Shown here piece after piece: positions 9,143-17,489 of a stretch of 64,000 nucleotides of DNA. Position numbers and translations under genes: made by a program. Origin of the DNA: Candidatus Roizmanbacteria bacterium GW2011_GWC1_37_12. GTDB taxonomy: Bacteria > Patescibacteriota > Microgenomatia > UBA1406 > GWC2-37-13. The number at the start of each line of letters is the position of its first letter. Position 1 is the first letter of the stretch. The stretch lies in the NCBI GenBank assembly GCA_000991135.1, contig LBST01000004.1, forward strand, positions 17,535 through 81,534, given 5' to 3'. Under the pieces are notes generated by a model. It worked only from the letters and a program-made list of their open reading frames with translations, was not told the origin of the DNA and searched no databases.

Positions 9143-9619
9143 ATGAATGATGATTTACTTGCTTTATTAAATAAGGCTTACTTTTTCTTAAAATTCCGTC
9201 CTAGGAGTGAAAAAGAAGTCCGCGATTATCTTTATAAAAAAATAAAATCAAAACACTGGTCGAGGGACGACGCCGAAAAAGTCATCGGAGAATTAAGGAA
9301 AGAAGATTTGATCGACGATGAAAAATTTGTCGCTTGGTTTGTCCGCAGCCGGACGACCCTCAAACCAAAAGGGGAAAGATTGCTGAAACGCGAGCTCAAA
9401 CAAAAAGGTGTGAGTGACGAATTAATTGAAAAATATTTTTCGGAAAATATTATTGATGAAGAATCTCTCGCTTTCAAAATATTGGAAAAACGCTGGCTCC
9501 GTTTCAAAAATCTCGACTCCCGCAAGCGCTTCGAAAAATCCACCCGCTTCCTGATGAGTCGCGGGTTTTCTTTTGATCTTTGTAAGAGTGCGTTTGAAAA
9601 ACTGGAAAACAAAGATTAA
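9143..9619 (+). CDS. recX: Regulatory protein RecX
   Basis: RecX binds RecA filaments and modulates their activity. The 158-residue all-helical protein shows the three-repeat RecX pattern: RPRSEKEVRDYLYKK, EDLIDDEKFVAWFVRSR and LKPKGERLLKRELKQKGV followed by SRKRFEKSTRFLMSRGFSFD. It lies 81 nt downstream of recA in the same direction. Typical length. Confidence 0.93.
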   Translation: MNDDLLALLNKAYFFLKFRPRSEKEVRDYLYKKIKSKHWSRDDAEKVIGELRKEDLIDDEKFVAWFVRSRTTLKPKGERLLKRELKQKGVSDELIEKYFSENIIDEESLAFKILEKRWLRFKNLDSRKRFEKSTRFLMSRGFSFDLCKSAFEKLENKD

Positions 9620-9631
9620 GATATTTATTAT

Positions 9632-9925
9632 ATGGAAAATATAAAAAAGACCTGTAAGACTTGTGGAAAGGAATTTTGGGTTATCAAGCAAGAACAAGAA
9701 TTCTTAGCAAAAATGAATCTTCATCACCCTTCAAGTTGTCCTGGTTGCCGCGAAGCCCGAAGATTGGCAGACCGTGGAGAAAGACAACTATACCGAACTA
9801 AGTGTCAAAATTGTCAAAAAGATGTCATTGTCAGTTATAATCCGGAAACAGAAAAGAGACGGATTCTTTGTAAAGATTGCTATCTCCAATGGTTTGAAAA
9901 AAATCAAGTTTTAAAGACCGAATGA
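9632..9925 (+). CDS. Small zinc-ribbon protein
   Basis: A 97-residue protein with four Cys pairs: CKTCG (residues 8-12), CPGCREARR (around 36-44), CQNCQ (around 58-62) and CKDC near residue 80. The first ribbon plus CPxCR resembles the probable zinc-binding domain PF13451 that is frequent in Patescibacteria. No enzyme motif. It is one nucleotide upstream of another Cys-rich gene (start 9927), so the two are probably translated together. Function unknown; nucleic-acid binding is a guess. Confidence 0.8.
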   Translation: MENIKKTCKTCGKEFWVIKQEQEFLAKMNLHHPSSCPGCREARRLADRGERQLYRTKCQNCQKDVIVSYNPETEKRRILCKDCYLQWFEKNQVLKTE

Positions 9926-9926
9926 T

Positions 9927-10826
9927 ATGAACTTCCAGCAGTTTCAAGAAAAATTTAATAAACTTAAGCATGGATTTCCTGCTTATCCAAACGGATCTTC
10001 CAAAATTGATAACGCCGATTATGGATATTCTCTTTATGATGTTAAAAATGCTTACTTTGTCTTTGACACATCGTATTCAAAAGATCTAATTTTTATCTTT
10101 GATTCTTTTAGAGCGGTCGACTGTTGTGACGGAGATTATGTTATTGAGAGTGAAAGATGTTATGAATGTGTCGATGTTCTAAAAGTATATAACTCTACTT
10201 ATCTTAATTATTGTGCTAGAACGTACAATTCTCATTTTTGCTGGGATTGCGGAGATTCCAATAATCTTTTTGGCTGCGTTCACCTAAAAAACAAAAAATT
10301 TTGCATATTTAATAAACAGTATTCGGAAGAAGAGTATAAACAAAAGGTTGCAGAATTATTAAAACGACCGGCGGAAGAAAATCTGCGCCAACTGAAAAAG
10401 TTAGCGATGGAATACCCGGTGACTGTTACTAATAATGGCTATTCTGAAAACAGCGATTATGGCAATCATGTAGACTACAACAAAAATATGTATCTTTGTT
10501 TCGATTGCGCCCATAGCGAAGACTGCGGTTATTGCTATGATGCCCATCATAATAAAAATTGCTACGACTTAACCCAATCATTTCATAATCAATTCTGTTA
10601 CGAGTCGGTCGATACCTCCCAATCAAATAACTGTTTCTTTATGAATAAATGCGGGTCGATGTTCGACAGTAGTTTCTGTGAAGAGTGTCGTAATAGTAAC
10701 CATCTTTTTGGCTGTTACGGATTGGATAAAAAAGAATACTGCGTTCTCAATAAAAAATATTCAAAAGAAGAATACGAAAAGATCGTCAAAGAAATAATGG
10801 ATTCGTATCGAGAGCAACTTAAATAA
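9927..10826 (+). CDS. Cys-rich repeat protein of unknown function
   Basis: I cannot assign a function. The 299-residue protein holds about 30 cysteines and many Asn, Tyr and Asp residues. It is internally duplicated: a block SNNLFGCVHLKNKKFCIFN followed by KQYSEEEYKQKV recurs as SNHLFGCYGLDKKEYCVLN followed by KKYSKEEYEKIV near the C-terminus. Between them is a ladder of short D/N-x-C units every 6-10 residues, suggesting a stacked (beta-helix-like) or multi-metal fold. It follows the zinc-ribbon gene by 1 nt and overlaps the convergent ATPase gene by 8 nt. Confidence 0.8.
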   Translation: MNFQQFQEKFNKLKHGFPAYPNGSSKIDNADYGYSLYDVKNAYFVFDTSYSKDLIFIFDSFRAVDCCDGDYVIESERCYECVDVLKVYNSTYLNYCARTYNSHFCWDCGDSNNLFGCVHLKNKKFCIFNKQYSEEEYKQKVAELLKRPAEENLRQLKKLAMEYPVTVTNNGYSENSDYGNHVDYNKNMYLCFDCAHSEDCGYCYDAHHNKNCYDLTQSFHNQFCYESVDTSQSNNCFFMNKCGSMFDSSFCEECRNSNHLFGCYGLDKKEYCVLNKKYSKEEYEKIVKEIMDSYREQLK

Positions 10827-13083
10827 TCGGCTCGGGGAAAAATTCTTCTTGAGGAGTTTCAACTGGTTTTTGCTCTTTCTTTATTGTAATTTTACCGCTC
10901 TCCCAAGCCTGAATTTCTTCCTCGACTTCTTTTCTAGGACGACCCCACTGTTTGCGTGAAGCCTCGATTACTTTTTCTAGTTTATTCTCTATTGGTTTGT
11001 TCAGAGTAATCGTCATCGCCGAGAAAGGTTGAGCCGTCGTTCCATCGATTGACATCTTAATAAAGAAATTCCTAATATCAAGATTTAAAAAATCATTGAC
11101 GGTAAAAACTGGCTCGTATTCCTTGACCAAAATCTGAGCGTCCTCGCCGCCGACCCGGAAAGAAACAATATTTCCGATGTTGCCAAAAATTGCCGCTCTG
11201 ACTTCCGCAGGAAGCTGTTGGATATATTGATGAGCCGCCGTTAAATTCAATCGGTATTTACGGGCTTCTGATAATATATTTGAAAAAGCGGTCGTAGCAA
11301 AGTTCTGGAACTCGTCGATGTAGAGAAACACGTCTTTTCTTTCCTCTTCAGGAATAGACGTTCGTGATATTGCCGATTGCCAAATCTTCGTTATCAACAT
11401 CGATCCTAATAAAGCGCTATTTTCTTCACCTAATTTTCCAACTGATAAATTACAAACTAAAATTTTTTCTTTATTCATGATGTCATCCAAAGAAAATCCT
11501 GTTTTCGCTTGACCGACGATATTTCTTACCATCGGATTAGCAATAAATTGACCGACTTTATTGATTATTGGAACAATCGCCTCACTAGCGAATTGATCGT
11601 TCCAACCAGCAAACTCTGTCGTCCAGAATTTTTTTACCAAAGGATCGGTAATATAGCTTATAACGTCTTGGCGAAACATATTATCTGTTAACATTCTTGG
11701 AAGACCTAGGATACTTGCCGCGGGATATTCAAGTAGGGCAAGGGTCGTGTATCGCAATACGTGTTCAAATCTCTCATTCCAATTTAGCCCGAAAAGTTTT
11801 TTGAAAATTGAAATGAAGCCGGCAACGATATTTTGGCGAAACTCAAAAGCGCCGACTCCTTCCATTGGATTAAAACCGATTGGGTAATCAATATCAGAAG
11901 GGTCAAAATAGATTACGTCTTTTAACCTTCTTTCCGGAATCATATTGATAACTTCCTTGGCTAAGTCGCCGTGCGGGTCCATAATAATAATTCCTCTATC
12001 AGCCTGTAAATCAGAGGAAATAAGAAGTTCCAGAAACTTTGATTTACCAGTGCCGCTTTTTCCAACCGCATATAAATGACGACGCCTGTCTTCGGTTTTG
12101 ATTCCGAAGATATTTTTCTGGTTCTGGAAATTAGTCTCACCAAAGAAAGTGATGTTTTTATCATCATTAGAGGATTTTGTCGGAAGATTATGTGGGGGAG
12201 GAGCTTTTTTAGATCTGATTTGGGCAATTTGGGAGATTTCTTCTTTATCGTAAGGTAGATGAAAAAAGGTTGCAATTTCCGTCGGTGAAAATTTAAATTT
12301 AAATTTTTTTCCCAAACTAAAAGTTTGACTCAATAACCTACTTTTATAAATGTCAACAATTTTTGCTCCGCTATAAAAATTGCTTTCCTTAAATTTCTGC
12401 ATTTTGGATCTTTCAAGATTTTTTTTATAAACTGTGACCATCGATGCTAAATTAAGCTGGGTCTTTTCCGGACTAGCGCCTGTTGCCAAAAACCTTATTG
12501 TCGTTTTAAAGTTAACGCCATCGTCTTTTTTGTCCTCTAATTCTAGGTAGTCTTTTGCCGTAGGATTTTGTGAAAGAGTCTTATTTCTACCAGATTCTCT
12601 CATTTTTTTACCGAGTTTATTGAATATGTCTTCTTTTTTTGGAGCCTCAAGTACCAATTGGATAAAACCGCTTTCGTTTTGGGCAAAAGAAGAAGCTATG
12701 CCTGCCAAGGCCACTAAAGGATTCTTCTCTAGCTCCTTGTAGGTAAGAATTGGAATTAATTCACCCTCACCTAGATAGAGTTCACACCCGACGAATGCTT
12801 TTGGTTGATAGTTAAAAAGCAGTTTTTCGGTGTAGTCTTTTATCTCTTCAATTTCCGAGTCCGGATAAAACGACTGCCACTGGCCACGGACGACGTCTTT
12901 AATATAAGTGGGGCAGGTGAGAAAAAACCATAAAAATTTTCCAAAGATGGCGATTTCAGCTGTAATAATGACTTTTTTTCCTTTGAGAATTTCGCCTATT
13001 TGGGTAAAAAAACCGTCGGCCGCCGCCTCGTTTTTATTGTTGTTTTGAGGAATTTTTAAAAGTAAGACTGATCTTTTGTCCAT
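10819..13083 (-). CDS. VirD4/TraG-like conjugative coupling ATPase
   Basis: Hexameric P-loop ATPase of the type IV secretion coupling-protein/HerA superfamily. Walker A is GKSGTGKSKF (in the region after YAVGKSG) and Walker B is VFLYIDEFQNFAT; the block IIIMDPHGDLAKEVI is typical. I chose the ATG at 13083 because TTGAAT, 17 nt, then TACAAT (13091-13096) ends 7 nt before it; the frame is open to 13119. The N-terminal ~250 residues are a divergent domain without predicted long membrane helices. It probably works with the VirB4/VirB6/VirB2-like genes at 33.9-48.8 kb. Confidence 0.85.
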   Translation of the reverse strand: MDKRSVLLLKIPQNNNKNEAAADGFFTQIGEILKGKKVIITAEIAIFGKFLWFFLTCPTYIKDVVRGQWQSFYPDSEIEEIKDYTEKLLFNYQPKAFVGCELYLGEGELIPILTYKELEKNPLVALAGIASSFAQNESGFIQLVLEAPKKEDIFNKLGKKMRESGRNKTLSQNPTAKDYLELEDKKDDGVNFKTTIRFLATGASPEKTQLNLASMVTVYKKNLERSKMQKFKESNFYSGAKIVDIYKSRLLSQTFSLGKKFKFKFSPTEIATFFHLPYDKEEISQIAQIRSKKAPPPHNLPTKSSNDDKNITFFGETNFQNQKNIFGIKTEDRRRHLYAVGKSGTGKSKFLELLISSDLQADRGIIIMDPHGDLAKEVINMIPERRLKDVIYFDPSDIDYPIGFNPMEGVGAFEFRQNIVAGFISIFKKLFGLNWNERFEHVLRYTTLALLEYPAASILGLPRMLTDNMFRQDVISYITDPLVKKFWTTEFAGWNDQFASEAIVPIINKVGQFIANPMVRNIVGQAKTGFSLDDIMNKEKILVCNLSVGKLGEENSALLGSMLITKIWQSAISRTSIPEEERKDVFLYIDEFQNFATTAFSNILSEARKYRLNLTAAHQYIQQLPAEVRAAIFGNIGNIVSFRVGGEDAQILVKEYEPVFTVNDFLNLDIRNFFIKMSIDGTTAQPFSAMTITLNKPIENKLEKVIEASRKQWGRPRKEVEEEIQAWESGKITIKKEQKPVETPQEEFFPEPII

Positions 13084-13130
13084 TTTTATTATTGTAAGGA
13101 TAAAACCCAATGAATTCAATAGACGAAAGT

Positions 13131-13382
13131 TTATGAATAAACGATGCTTCGATGACCGGCAGTTAGGATTTTTACGATCTTATCTTTTTTGTCTACAATA
13201 TAAATAATTCTGTAAGGGCCAACTTTAAGGGAATATTTTCCAAAGAGTTCTCTTAAGAGAGGTTTTCCAGTAAAAGGATCTTCTTTTATTTCCTCGATCG
13301 CCAAACTAATCCCTTCCTGATATCTTTTTTTTATCGCTTTTAGCTCTTTTCTTGCTTGAGCCGTAAGTTTTATCTGATACAT
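13131..13382 (-). CDS. RelE/ParE-family toxin
   Basis: An 83-residue type II toxin candidate. It has the RelE pattern LTAQARKELKAIKK at the N-terminus, then PLLRELFGKYSLKVGPYRIIYIVDKKDKIVKILTAGHR, with the basic residues and C-terminal His/Arg expected for an mRNA interferase. Its coding start overlaps the 3' end of the antitoxin gene by 77 nt in a different frame. Confidence 0.88.
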   Translation of the reverse strand: MYQIKLTAQARKELKAIKKRYQEGISLAIEEIKEDPFTGKPLLRELFGKYSLKVGPYRIIYIVDKKDKIVKILTAGHRSIVYS

Positions 13383-13662
13383 CGTGTAGTAAATAACTGT
13401 CTAATTCTTTCTTTACGTCATTCCAATCGTATAGTCTGCCTGCTTTTACGTCTTCCTCTCCTTTTTTAATCGCATCCATAAGCTTTTGGTCGGCTAGGAT
13501 CTCATTAGTTTCCTTCCAAGATTCGTATTCGACAGCAGATATAATCACAGCGGCAGGGGATCCGTTAACGGTAATGATATATTCGTCCAGTTTGCTTTTG
13601 GCATTTTCAACAAGAGTTGTTAATTCTTCTCTGGCTTTGGTAATCGGTAATGTTTGAATCAT
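13306..13662 (-). CDS. Phd/YefM-family antitoxin
   Basis: Antitoxin of the pair. The N-terminal DNA-binding part ITKAREELTTLVENA and the ITVNGSPAAVIISAVEYESW strand-helix are typical Phd/YefM. At 118 residues it is longer than most (~85-95). The last ~27 residues, rich in Lys/Ser, are encoded in sequence shared out of frame with the toxin start. Transcribed from a strong promoter ending 6 nt before the ATG (13669-13697). Confidence 0.88.
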   Translation of the reverse strand: MIQTLPITKAREELTTLVENAKSKLDEYIITVNGSPAAVIISAVEYESWKETNEILADQKLMDAIKKGEEDVKAGRLYDWNDVKKELDSYLLHDVSDKTYGSSKKRAKSDKKKISGRD

Positions 13663-13668
13663 AATGAA

Positions 13669-13697
13669 ATATTACATAATCCTGTACATATTGTCAA
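13669..13697 (-). promoter_or_regulatory. Promoter of the first toxin-antitoxin operon (leaderless)
   Basis: Minus strand: TTGACA (692-697 in 13 kb), 17-nt spacer, TAATAT (669-674), then 6 nt and the antitoxin ATG. The expected transcription start coincides with the ATG. Confidence 0.75.
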
Positions 13698-13755
13698 GCT
13701 TAATAACTGTTGTAGTTTTGAAAGATTTGGAGTAAAATATCAATTGTTAGAAATT

Positions 13756-13873
13756 GCTTGAAGAAATTATTAAGATTAATAATTAAAAAAATGTTGTTAA
13801 AAAGTTCATATCTAACTTTCAATCACGCCATTATATAAGTGGTCTAGTGTAACAACATTTTTCCTCTTCAAGC
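13756..13873 (+). other. Long structured inverted repeat in the RNase Y leader
   Basis: Perfect arms GCTTGAAGA (13756-13764) / TCTTCAAGC (13865-13873) enclose perfect 13-nt arms AAAAATGTTGTTA (13787-13799) / TAACAACATTTTT (13850-13862). Inside is a smaller hairpin AAAGTT/AACTTT (13801-13819). The element ends 13 nt before the rny start codon. It could be a structured 5' leader or a palindromic insertion. The rest of the 13663-13886 gap is the antitoxin promoter and AT-rich DNA. Confidence 0.6.
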
Positions 13874-13886
13874 TTCATAAAATCAT

Positions 13887-15344
13887 ATGCTCCAGAAATT
13901 TTTTAAGAAGTTCCTGTCTGTTAAACAGGATCGGGAGAATCTATTAAACACGGCCAAAAGACAGGCCGAAGAAATTGTTATCAAGGCTAGGGCGGAGGCT
14001 CTAAAATTCAAAGAGGAAGCGGAAAGAAAGGCTGGAGAGACGGCGAGTACTGCTCTGGAGGTGGAAAAAAGACTGTCGAAACGGGAAGAAATGCTTACGG
14101 AAAAAGAAAATCTGACTGCCAGGGAAAGACAGTCGGTCGCCGATACAAAAAATCACTTCGAACGCCTAAAAAAAGAACTCGAGGAAAAGAAGACCGAGAT
14201 GCTTGCCAAACTCGAGAAAATCGCCAAGATGACTAAAGACGAAGCCAAGGACCTCCTCCTTCGCGGCTGGGAAGATCGCCTCAAAGAGGACATCGCCAAG
14301 AAAATAAAAGCCGCCGAGGAAGAAATTAAATCAACCGCCGACGACAAAGCCAAAAGCATTTTGGTCGACGCCATGCGCTATGGAGCGGTCGATTACACCG
14401 CCGAATATACTCTCTCTGTCATCAACCTTCCAAGCGAAGATTTTAAAGGCCGGATCATCGGCAAAGACGGCCGCAACATCCGCGCTTTTGAAATTGCCAC
14501 AGGAGTCGACGTCGATTTGGAAGAAGAAGGAGTCATCAGGCTATCTTCATTTGACGCTGCCCGCCGGGAAATTGCCCGCTTGTCACTGGAGCGGCTGATT
14601 AAAGATGGACGCATCCAGCCGCAAAGAATCGAGGAAATTGTCAAAAAAACCAAAGAGGACGTAGATAAGGACATTTTTAGAGCCGGAGAAGACCTTGCTC
14701 ATCGAGTCGGCGTCTTCAATCTGCCGGCCGAAATCACCCAGACCTTGGGCCGATTCAAATACCGTTATTCTTACGGCCAAAATATGATTGTCCACACTCT
14801 TGAGGAAACCAAGATCGGCATTGCTTTGGCTCATGAACTCGGTACCGACGTCAACGTCGTCAAACTAGGGTGTCTTCTTCACGATATCGGCAAAGTCGTC
14901 ACTGACAAAGAAGGTTCACACGTCGACCTCGGTGTTGAACTTTTGAAAAAACACCGTTTCCCTCAGCCAGTCGTCGACTGTGTTGCCGCTCACCACGAAG
15001 ACATTCCTTTTCCATCGATTGAATCGATTATCGTCTACATATCAGACGCCGTATCAGGAGGCAGGCCGGGCGCCAGACACGAGGACTTTGAAGAATACTT
15101 AAAAAGAATCAAGACGATTGAAGAGGTCGCGAAAACTAAAAAAGGCGTCCGCGAAGCCTATGCCTTGCAAGCCGGGCGGGAACTGCGAGTCGTTGTCCGA
15201 CCTGACGAAATCACCGACGATGAAGCCACGGTTATGGCGGAAAAAATCAGGGAAGAACTCGAGTCAAAATTCGACGTCTTTCCAGGACAGATTAAGGTAA
15301 CAATAATTAGGGAAACAAGGGCGGAGGCGACGACTAAGATTTAA
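13887..15344 (+). CDS. rny: Ribonuclease Y, form without membrane anchor
   Basis: Endoribonuclease initiating mRNA decay. The 485 residues comprise a long charged coiled coil (about 15-180), a KH domain with GRIIGKDGRNIRAFEIATG (about 187-205), and an HD phosphohydrolase domain with LLHDIGK (about 330-336) and AHHEDIPF. The usual N-terminal transmembrane helix is absent: the protein begins MLQKFFKKFLSV and goes straight into the coiled coil, and stops block an upstream extension. It may be cytosolic or attach through an amphipathic N-terminal helix. It is preceded by the structured repeat 13756-13873. Confidence 0.96.
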   Translation: MLQKFFKKFLSVKQDRENLLNTAKRQAEEIVIKARAEALKFKEEAERKAGETASTALEVEKRLSKREEMLTEKENLTARERQSVADTKNHFERLKKELEEKKTEMLAKLEKIAKMTKDEAKDLLLRGWEDRLKEDIAKKIKAAEEEIKSTADDKAKSILVDAMRYGAVDYTAEYTLSVINLPSEDFKGRIIGKDGRNIRAFEIATGVDVDLEEEGVIRLSSFDAARREIARLSLERLIKDGRIQPQRIEEIVKKTKEDVDKDIFRAGEDLAHRVGVFNLPAEITQTLGRFKYRYSYGQNMIVHTLEETKIGIALAHELGTDVNVVKLGCLLHDIGKVVTDKEGSHVDLGVELLKKHRFPQPVVDCVAAHHEDIPFPSIESIIVYISDAVSGGRPGARHEDFEEYLKRIKTIEEVAKTKKGVREAYALQAGRELRVVVRPDEITDDEATVMAEKIREELESKFDVFPGQIKVTIIRETRAEATTKI

Positions 15345-15355
15345 TTAAAAAGCTC

Positions 15356-15420
15356 GATACCGAAATTTTTTGACGCAGTGGGGACCCCTACACCCCAAAA
15401 GCGCAAAGAAATTTGGTATC
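15356..15420 (+). terminator. Stem-loop after rny, possible terminator
   Basis: GATACC (15356-15361) pairs with GGTATC (15415-15420) and AAATTT (15363-15368) with AAATTT (15409-15414), with one bulged G. A GC-rich inner hairpin lies near 15378-15396. A TCCGCTTTTT tract follows. Reads as a rny terminator or a palindromic element. Confidence 0.5.
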
Positions 15421-15434
15421 TCCGCTTTTTAAAA

Positions 15435-15516
15435 GACGAGGCAATGTGATTTTTTCACTTTCGAGGGGACCACGAAGTGGTGAGACTCTCGTGTGATAAA
15501 AATTACGTTGCCGAGT
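15435..15516. repeat. GACGAGGCAA...TTGCCGAGTC palindromic element, long copy
   Basis: An 82-nt imperfect hairpin with arms of about 25 nt and an apical ACCAC-GAA-GTGGT hairpin (15469-15481). The same terminal sequence occurs as a 29-nt element at 26915-26943. Confidence 0.65.
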
Positions 15517-15531
15517 CTTTAACATTTGCTA

Positions 15532-16437
15532 ATGAATGAATTTAAATTAATAGACAAAATAAAAACGATCTTAAAAAACAGAGTCATCGGGGATGACACG
15601 GCTCCGATAATCGTAGGAAATAAAACGTTAATCGTTACCAACGACATTCTTCTTGAAGGGCAACACTTCCTAGATTACTTTCCCATTGACAATCTTGGCT
15701 GGAAAGCAATAAGCGTCAACGTCTCCGACATTGCTGCTTCCGGAGGAAAACCAAAATACGCCCTCATCTCGCTTCTCTTGCCAAAAAGTAAAACCCATCT
15801 CGTCAAAAAAATTTATAGATCGATAGACAAAGCCTGCCGATATTATCATTGTCAAGTCATCGGCGGAAATATTACCCAGTCTGGAAAACTTGGAATTGAC
15901 GTTTTTATGATTGGCGAAACAAAAAAATTTGTCGGCCGAAGAAATGCAAAGCCTGGAGACTTTGTATATCTGACCGGTCCGATTGGCAACTCGAAAGCAG
16001 GACTGGAACTTCTGATGATGAAAAAGAATCATTATGAAGTCTTTGAAAAAAAACTGATCGAAAGACACCTTAAGCCAACGATTAACATCAATTCATCAGA
16101 AATAAGCCAGAATTCCACCGCTTCTGTGGACATAAGTGATGGACTGTCTTCAGATATTTTCCATATTGCCAATATGAGCAACGTAAGAATTGATATCAAC
16201 TCAAATAAAATTCCCACCACAAAAGAATTAAAAATGTTCGGAAAAAAATATAAAAAAAATTCTTTTGATTACGGATTGATTGGGGGAGAAGATTATCAAA
16301 TTTTATTTACGAGCCGAAAAAAATTAAAGGAAAACCGAAACTTATATTTAATAGGAAAAGTCAATCCGGGTAAAAACGTTTATCTCGATGGAAAAAAAAT
16401 AAAAAATAAAAGTTTTGATCATTTCTCCTCGTCATAA
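15532..16437 (+). CDS. thiL: Thiamine-monophosphate kinase
   Basis: Phosphorylates thiamine monophosphate to the diphosphate cofactor. The ~301-residue protein has the AIR-synthase-like fold marks: GDDTAPI near the N-terminus, TNDILLEGQHF, VSDIAASGGKP, an inner TGPIGNSKAGL, DISDGLSSD and GGEDYQILFT. I use the ATG at 15532; an in-frame TTG lies 6 nt upstream. No other thiamin genes and no TPP riboswitch are visible nearby. It would supply TPP to enzymes such as the acetolactate synthase at 60.1 kb (inference). Confidence 0.9.
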   Translation: MNEFKLIDKIKTILKNRVIGDDTAPIIVGNKTLIVTNDILLEGQHFLDYFPIDNLGWKAISVNVSDIAASGGKPKYALISLLLPKSKTHLVKKIYRSIDKACRYYHCQVIGGNITQSGKLGIDVFMIGETKKFVGRRNAKPGDFVYLTGPIGNSKAGLELLMMKKNHYEVFEKKLIERHLKPTININSSEISQNSTASVDISDGLSSDIFHIANMSNVRIDINSNKIPTTKELKMFGKKYKKNSFDYGLIGGEDYQILFTSRKKLKENRNLYLIGKVNPGKNVYLDGKKIKNKSFDHFSSS

Positions 16438-16577
16438 AGCCCCCAAATTGATATAGATTGTTATAATAAGATGTTTTAAATATGGATTGACAGAAAGCCT
16501 AAAAACTACTATTCTGTTGTTGTTTATTCATTTTAATTAAAAATTTAAAGTCTAACGAAGGCGAGGTGAAATAAAAA

Positions 16578-16850
16578 ATGACAAAAGCAGATTTAGTCGC
16601 CCAAGTAGCAAAAAAAGCTAACCTTACCGCTAAAGCCGCTAAAGATGGCGTCTCGGTAGTATTTTCGACAATGTCCGACGCCTTGAAAAGAGGAGAGAAG
16701 GTCGTCGTCACTGGTTTTGGAACCTTTATGGTAAGAAGGAGAGCCGCCCGAAAAGGCCGCAATCCACAAACAGGTGCTGAGATCCAAATCCCAGCCACCA
16801 AAACTCCAGGCTTTACCGCTGGTAAAAGCTTAAAAAGAATGGTCAAATAA
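16578..16850 (+). CDS. hup: HU-family DNA-binding protein
   Basis: Nucleoid protein that bends DNA. The 90 residues match HU throughout: MTKADLVAQVAKKA start, VTGFGTFMVRRRAARKGRNPQTG arm and PGFTAGKSLKRMVK end. A strong Shine-Dalgarno GAGGTGA (16562-16568) lies 9 nt before the ATG, one of the few clear ones here. A perfect terminator palindrome follows. Confidence 0.97.
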   Translation: MTKADLVAQVAKKANLTAKAAKDGVSVVFSTMSDALKRGEKVVVTGFGTFMVRRRAARKGRNPQTGAEIQIPATKTPGFTAGKSLKRMVK

Positions 16851-16876
16851 AAAACTTAAAAACCTTGAATGGGTTT

Positions 16877-16909
16877 ACCAGGTACCATATGGTACCTGGT
16901 TGTTTTTTT
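16877..16909 (+). terminator. Intrinsic terminator of hup
   Basis: A perfect 24-nt palindrome (16877-16900, centre GGTACCATATGGTACC) is followed by TG and a seven-T run. Confidence 0.85.
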
Positions 16910-16940
16910 ACCCCGAATTTTGTATACTTTGTTTTGCTCT

Positions 16941-17489
16941 ATGAAGAAAATAGGTCGATTTATCTTGATATTCCTCTTTCTCATTCTCATCCCCGCCATG
17001 GCTTATTTTGTTATGGAATCTTCAGGCGCGTCTGTCAATACACCACAGGAAAAAGTCATCTACAACCTACCTTATCCCGGCATCCTTTCTGATCACCCCT
17101 TATATTTTGTAAAAATCATCAGGGACCGCCTGACCGAATTTCTCACTCGGGACAACGTCAAAAAAGCCCAACTCTATCTTCTTTACTCTGATAAAAGGGT
17201 CGCCATGGCTATGACCCTCGCTAAAAAAGGCAAGAGCCAACCGGCGATCGAGGCTTTTTCCAAAGGAGAGAAATATTTCTTAAAAATCCCTGATTTATTA
17301 AGGGCGGCAAAAGAACAAGGTGGACCGGCACCGTCGAGTTTTGTCGAAACATTAAAACTATCTAATGCCAAGCACACCGAGCTTATTGGAGAGCTGATGA
17401 AAACCCTTCCCGAAGGCAATCAATCTGGTATCAACGGACTCCTCAAATTGAATTTAGAAATAAAAAAACTGCTCGAGACACTCCCATAA
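16941..17489 (+). CDS. Membrane-anchored DUF5667-type protein
   Basis: A 182-residue protein with a signal-anchor (about residues 4-24) and a helical extracytoplasmic domain. The segment YPGILSDHPLYFVKIIRDRLTEFLT is the typical DUF5667 opening; the family is common in Gram-positive-like and CPR genomes and has no known reaction. I chose the ATG at 16941 because upstream codons of the frame lie in the hup terminator. TATACT (16923-16928) lies 12 nt upstream. It overlaps the convergent O-antigen ligase gene by 70 nt. Confidence 0.75.
   Translation: MKKIGRFILIFLFLILIPAMAYFVMESSGASVNTPQEKVIYNLPYPGILSDHPLYFVKIIRDRLTEFLTRDNVKKAQLYLLYSDKRVAMAMTLAKKGKSQPAIEAFSKGEKYFLKIPDLLRAAKEQGGPAPSSFVETLKLSNAKHTELIGELMKTLPEGNQSGINGLLKLNLEIKKLLETLP

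Noticed and set aside
15345..15531. Possible TPP riboswitch before thiL
   Set aside because: None of the conserved TPP aptamer segments is visible; the sequence is better explained as two palindromic elements.
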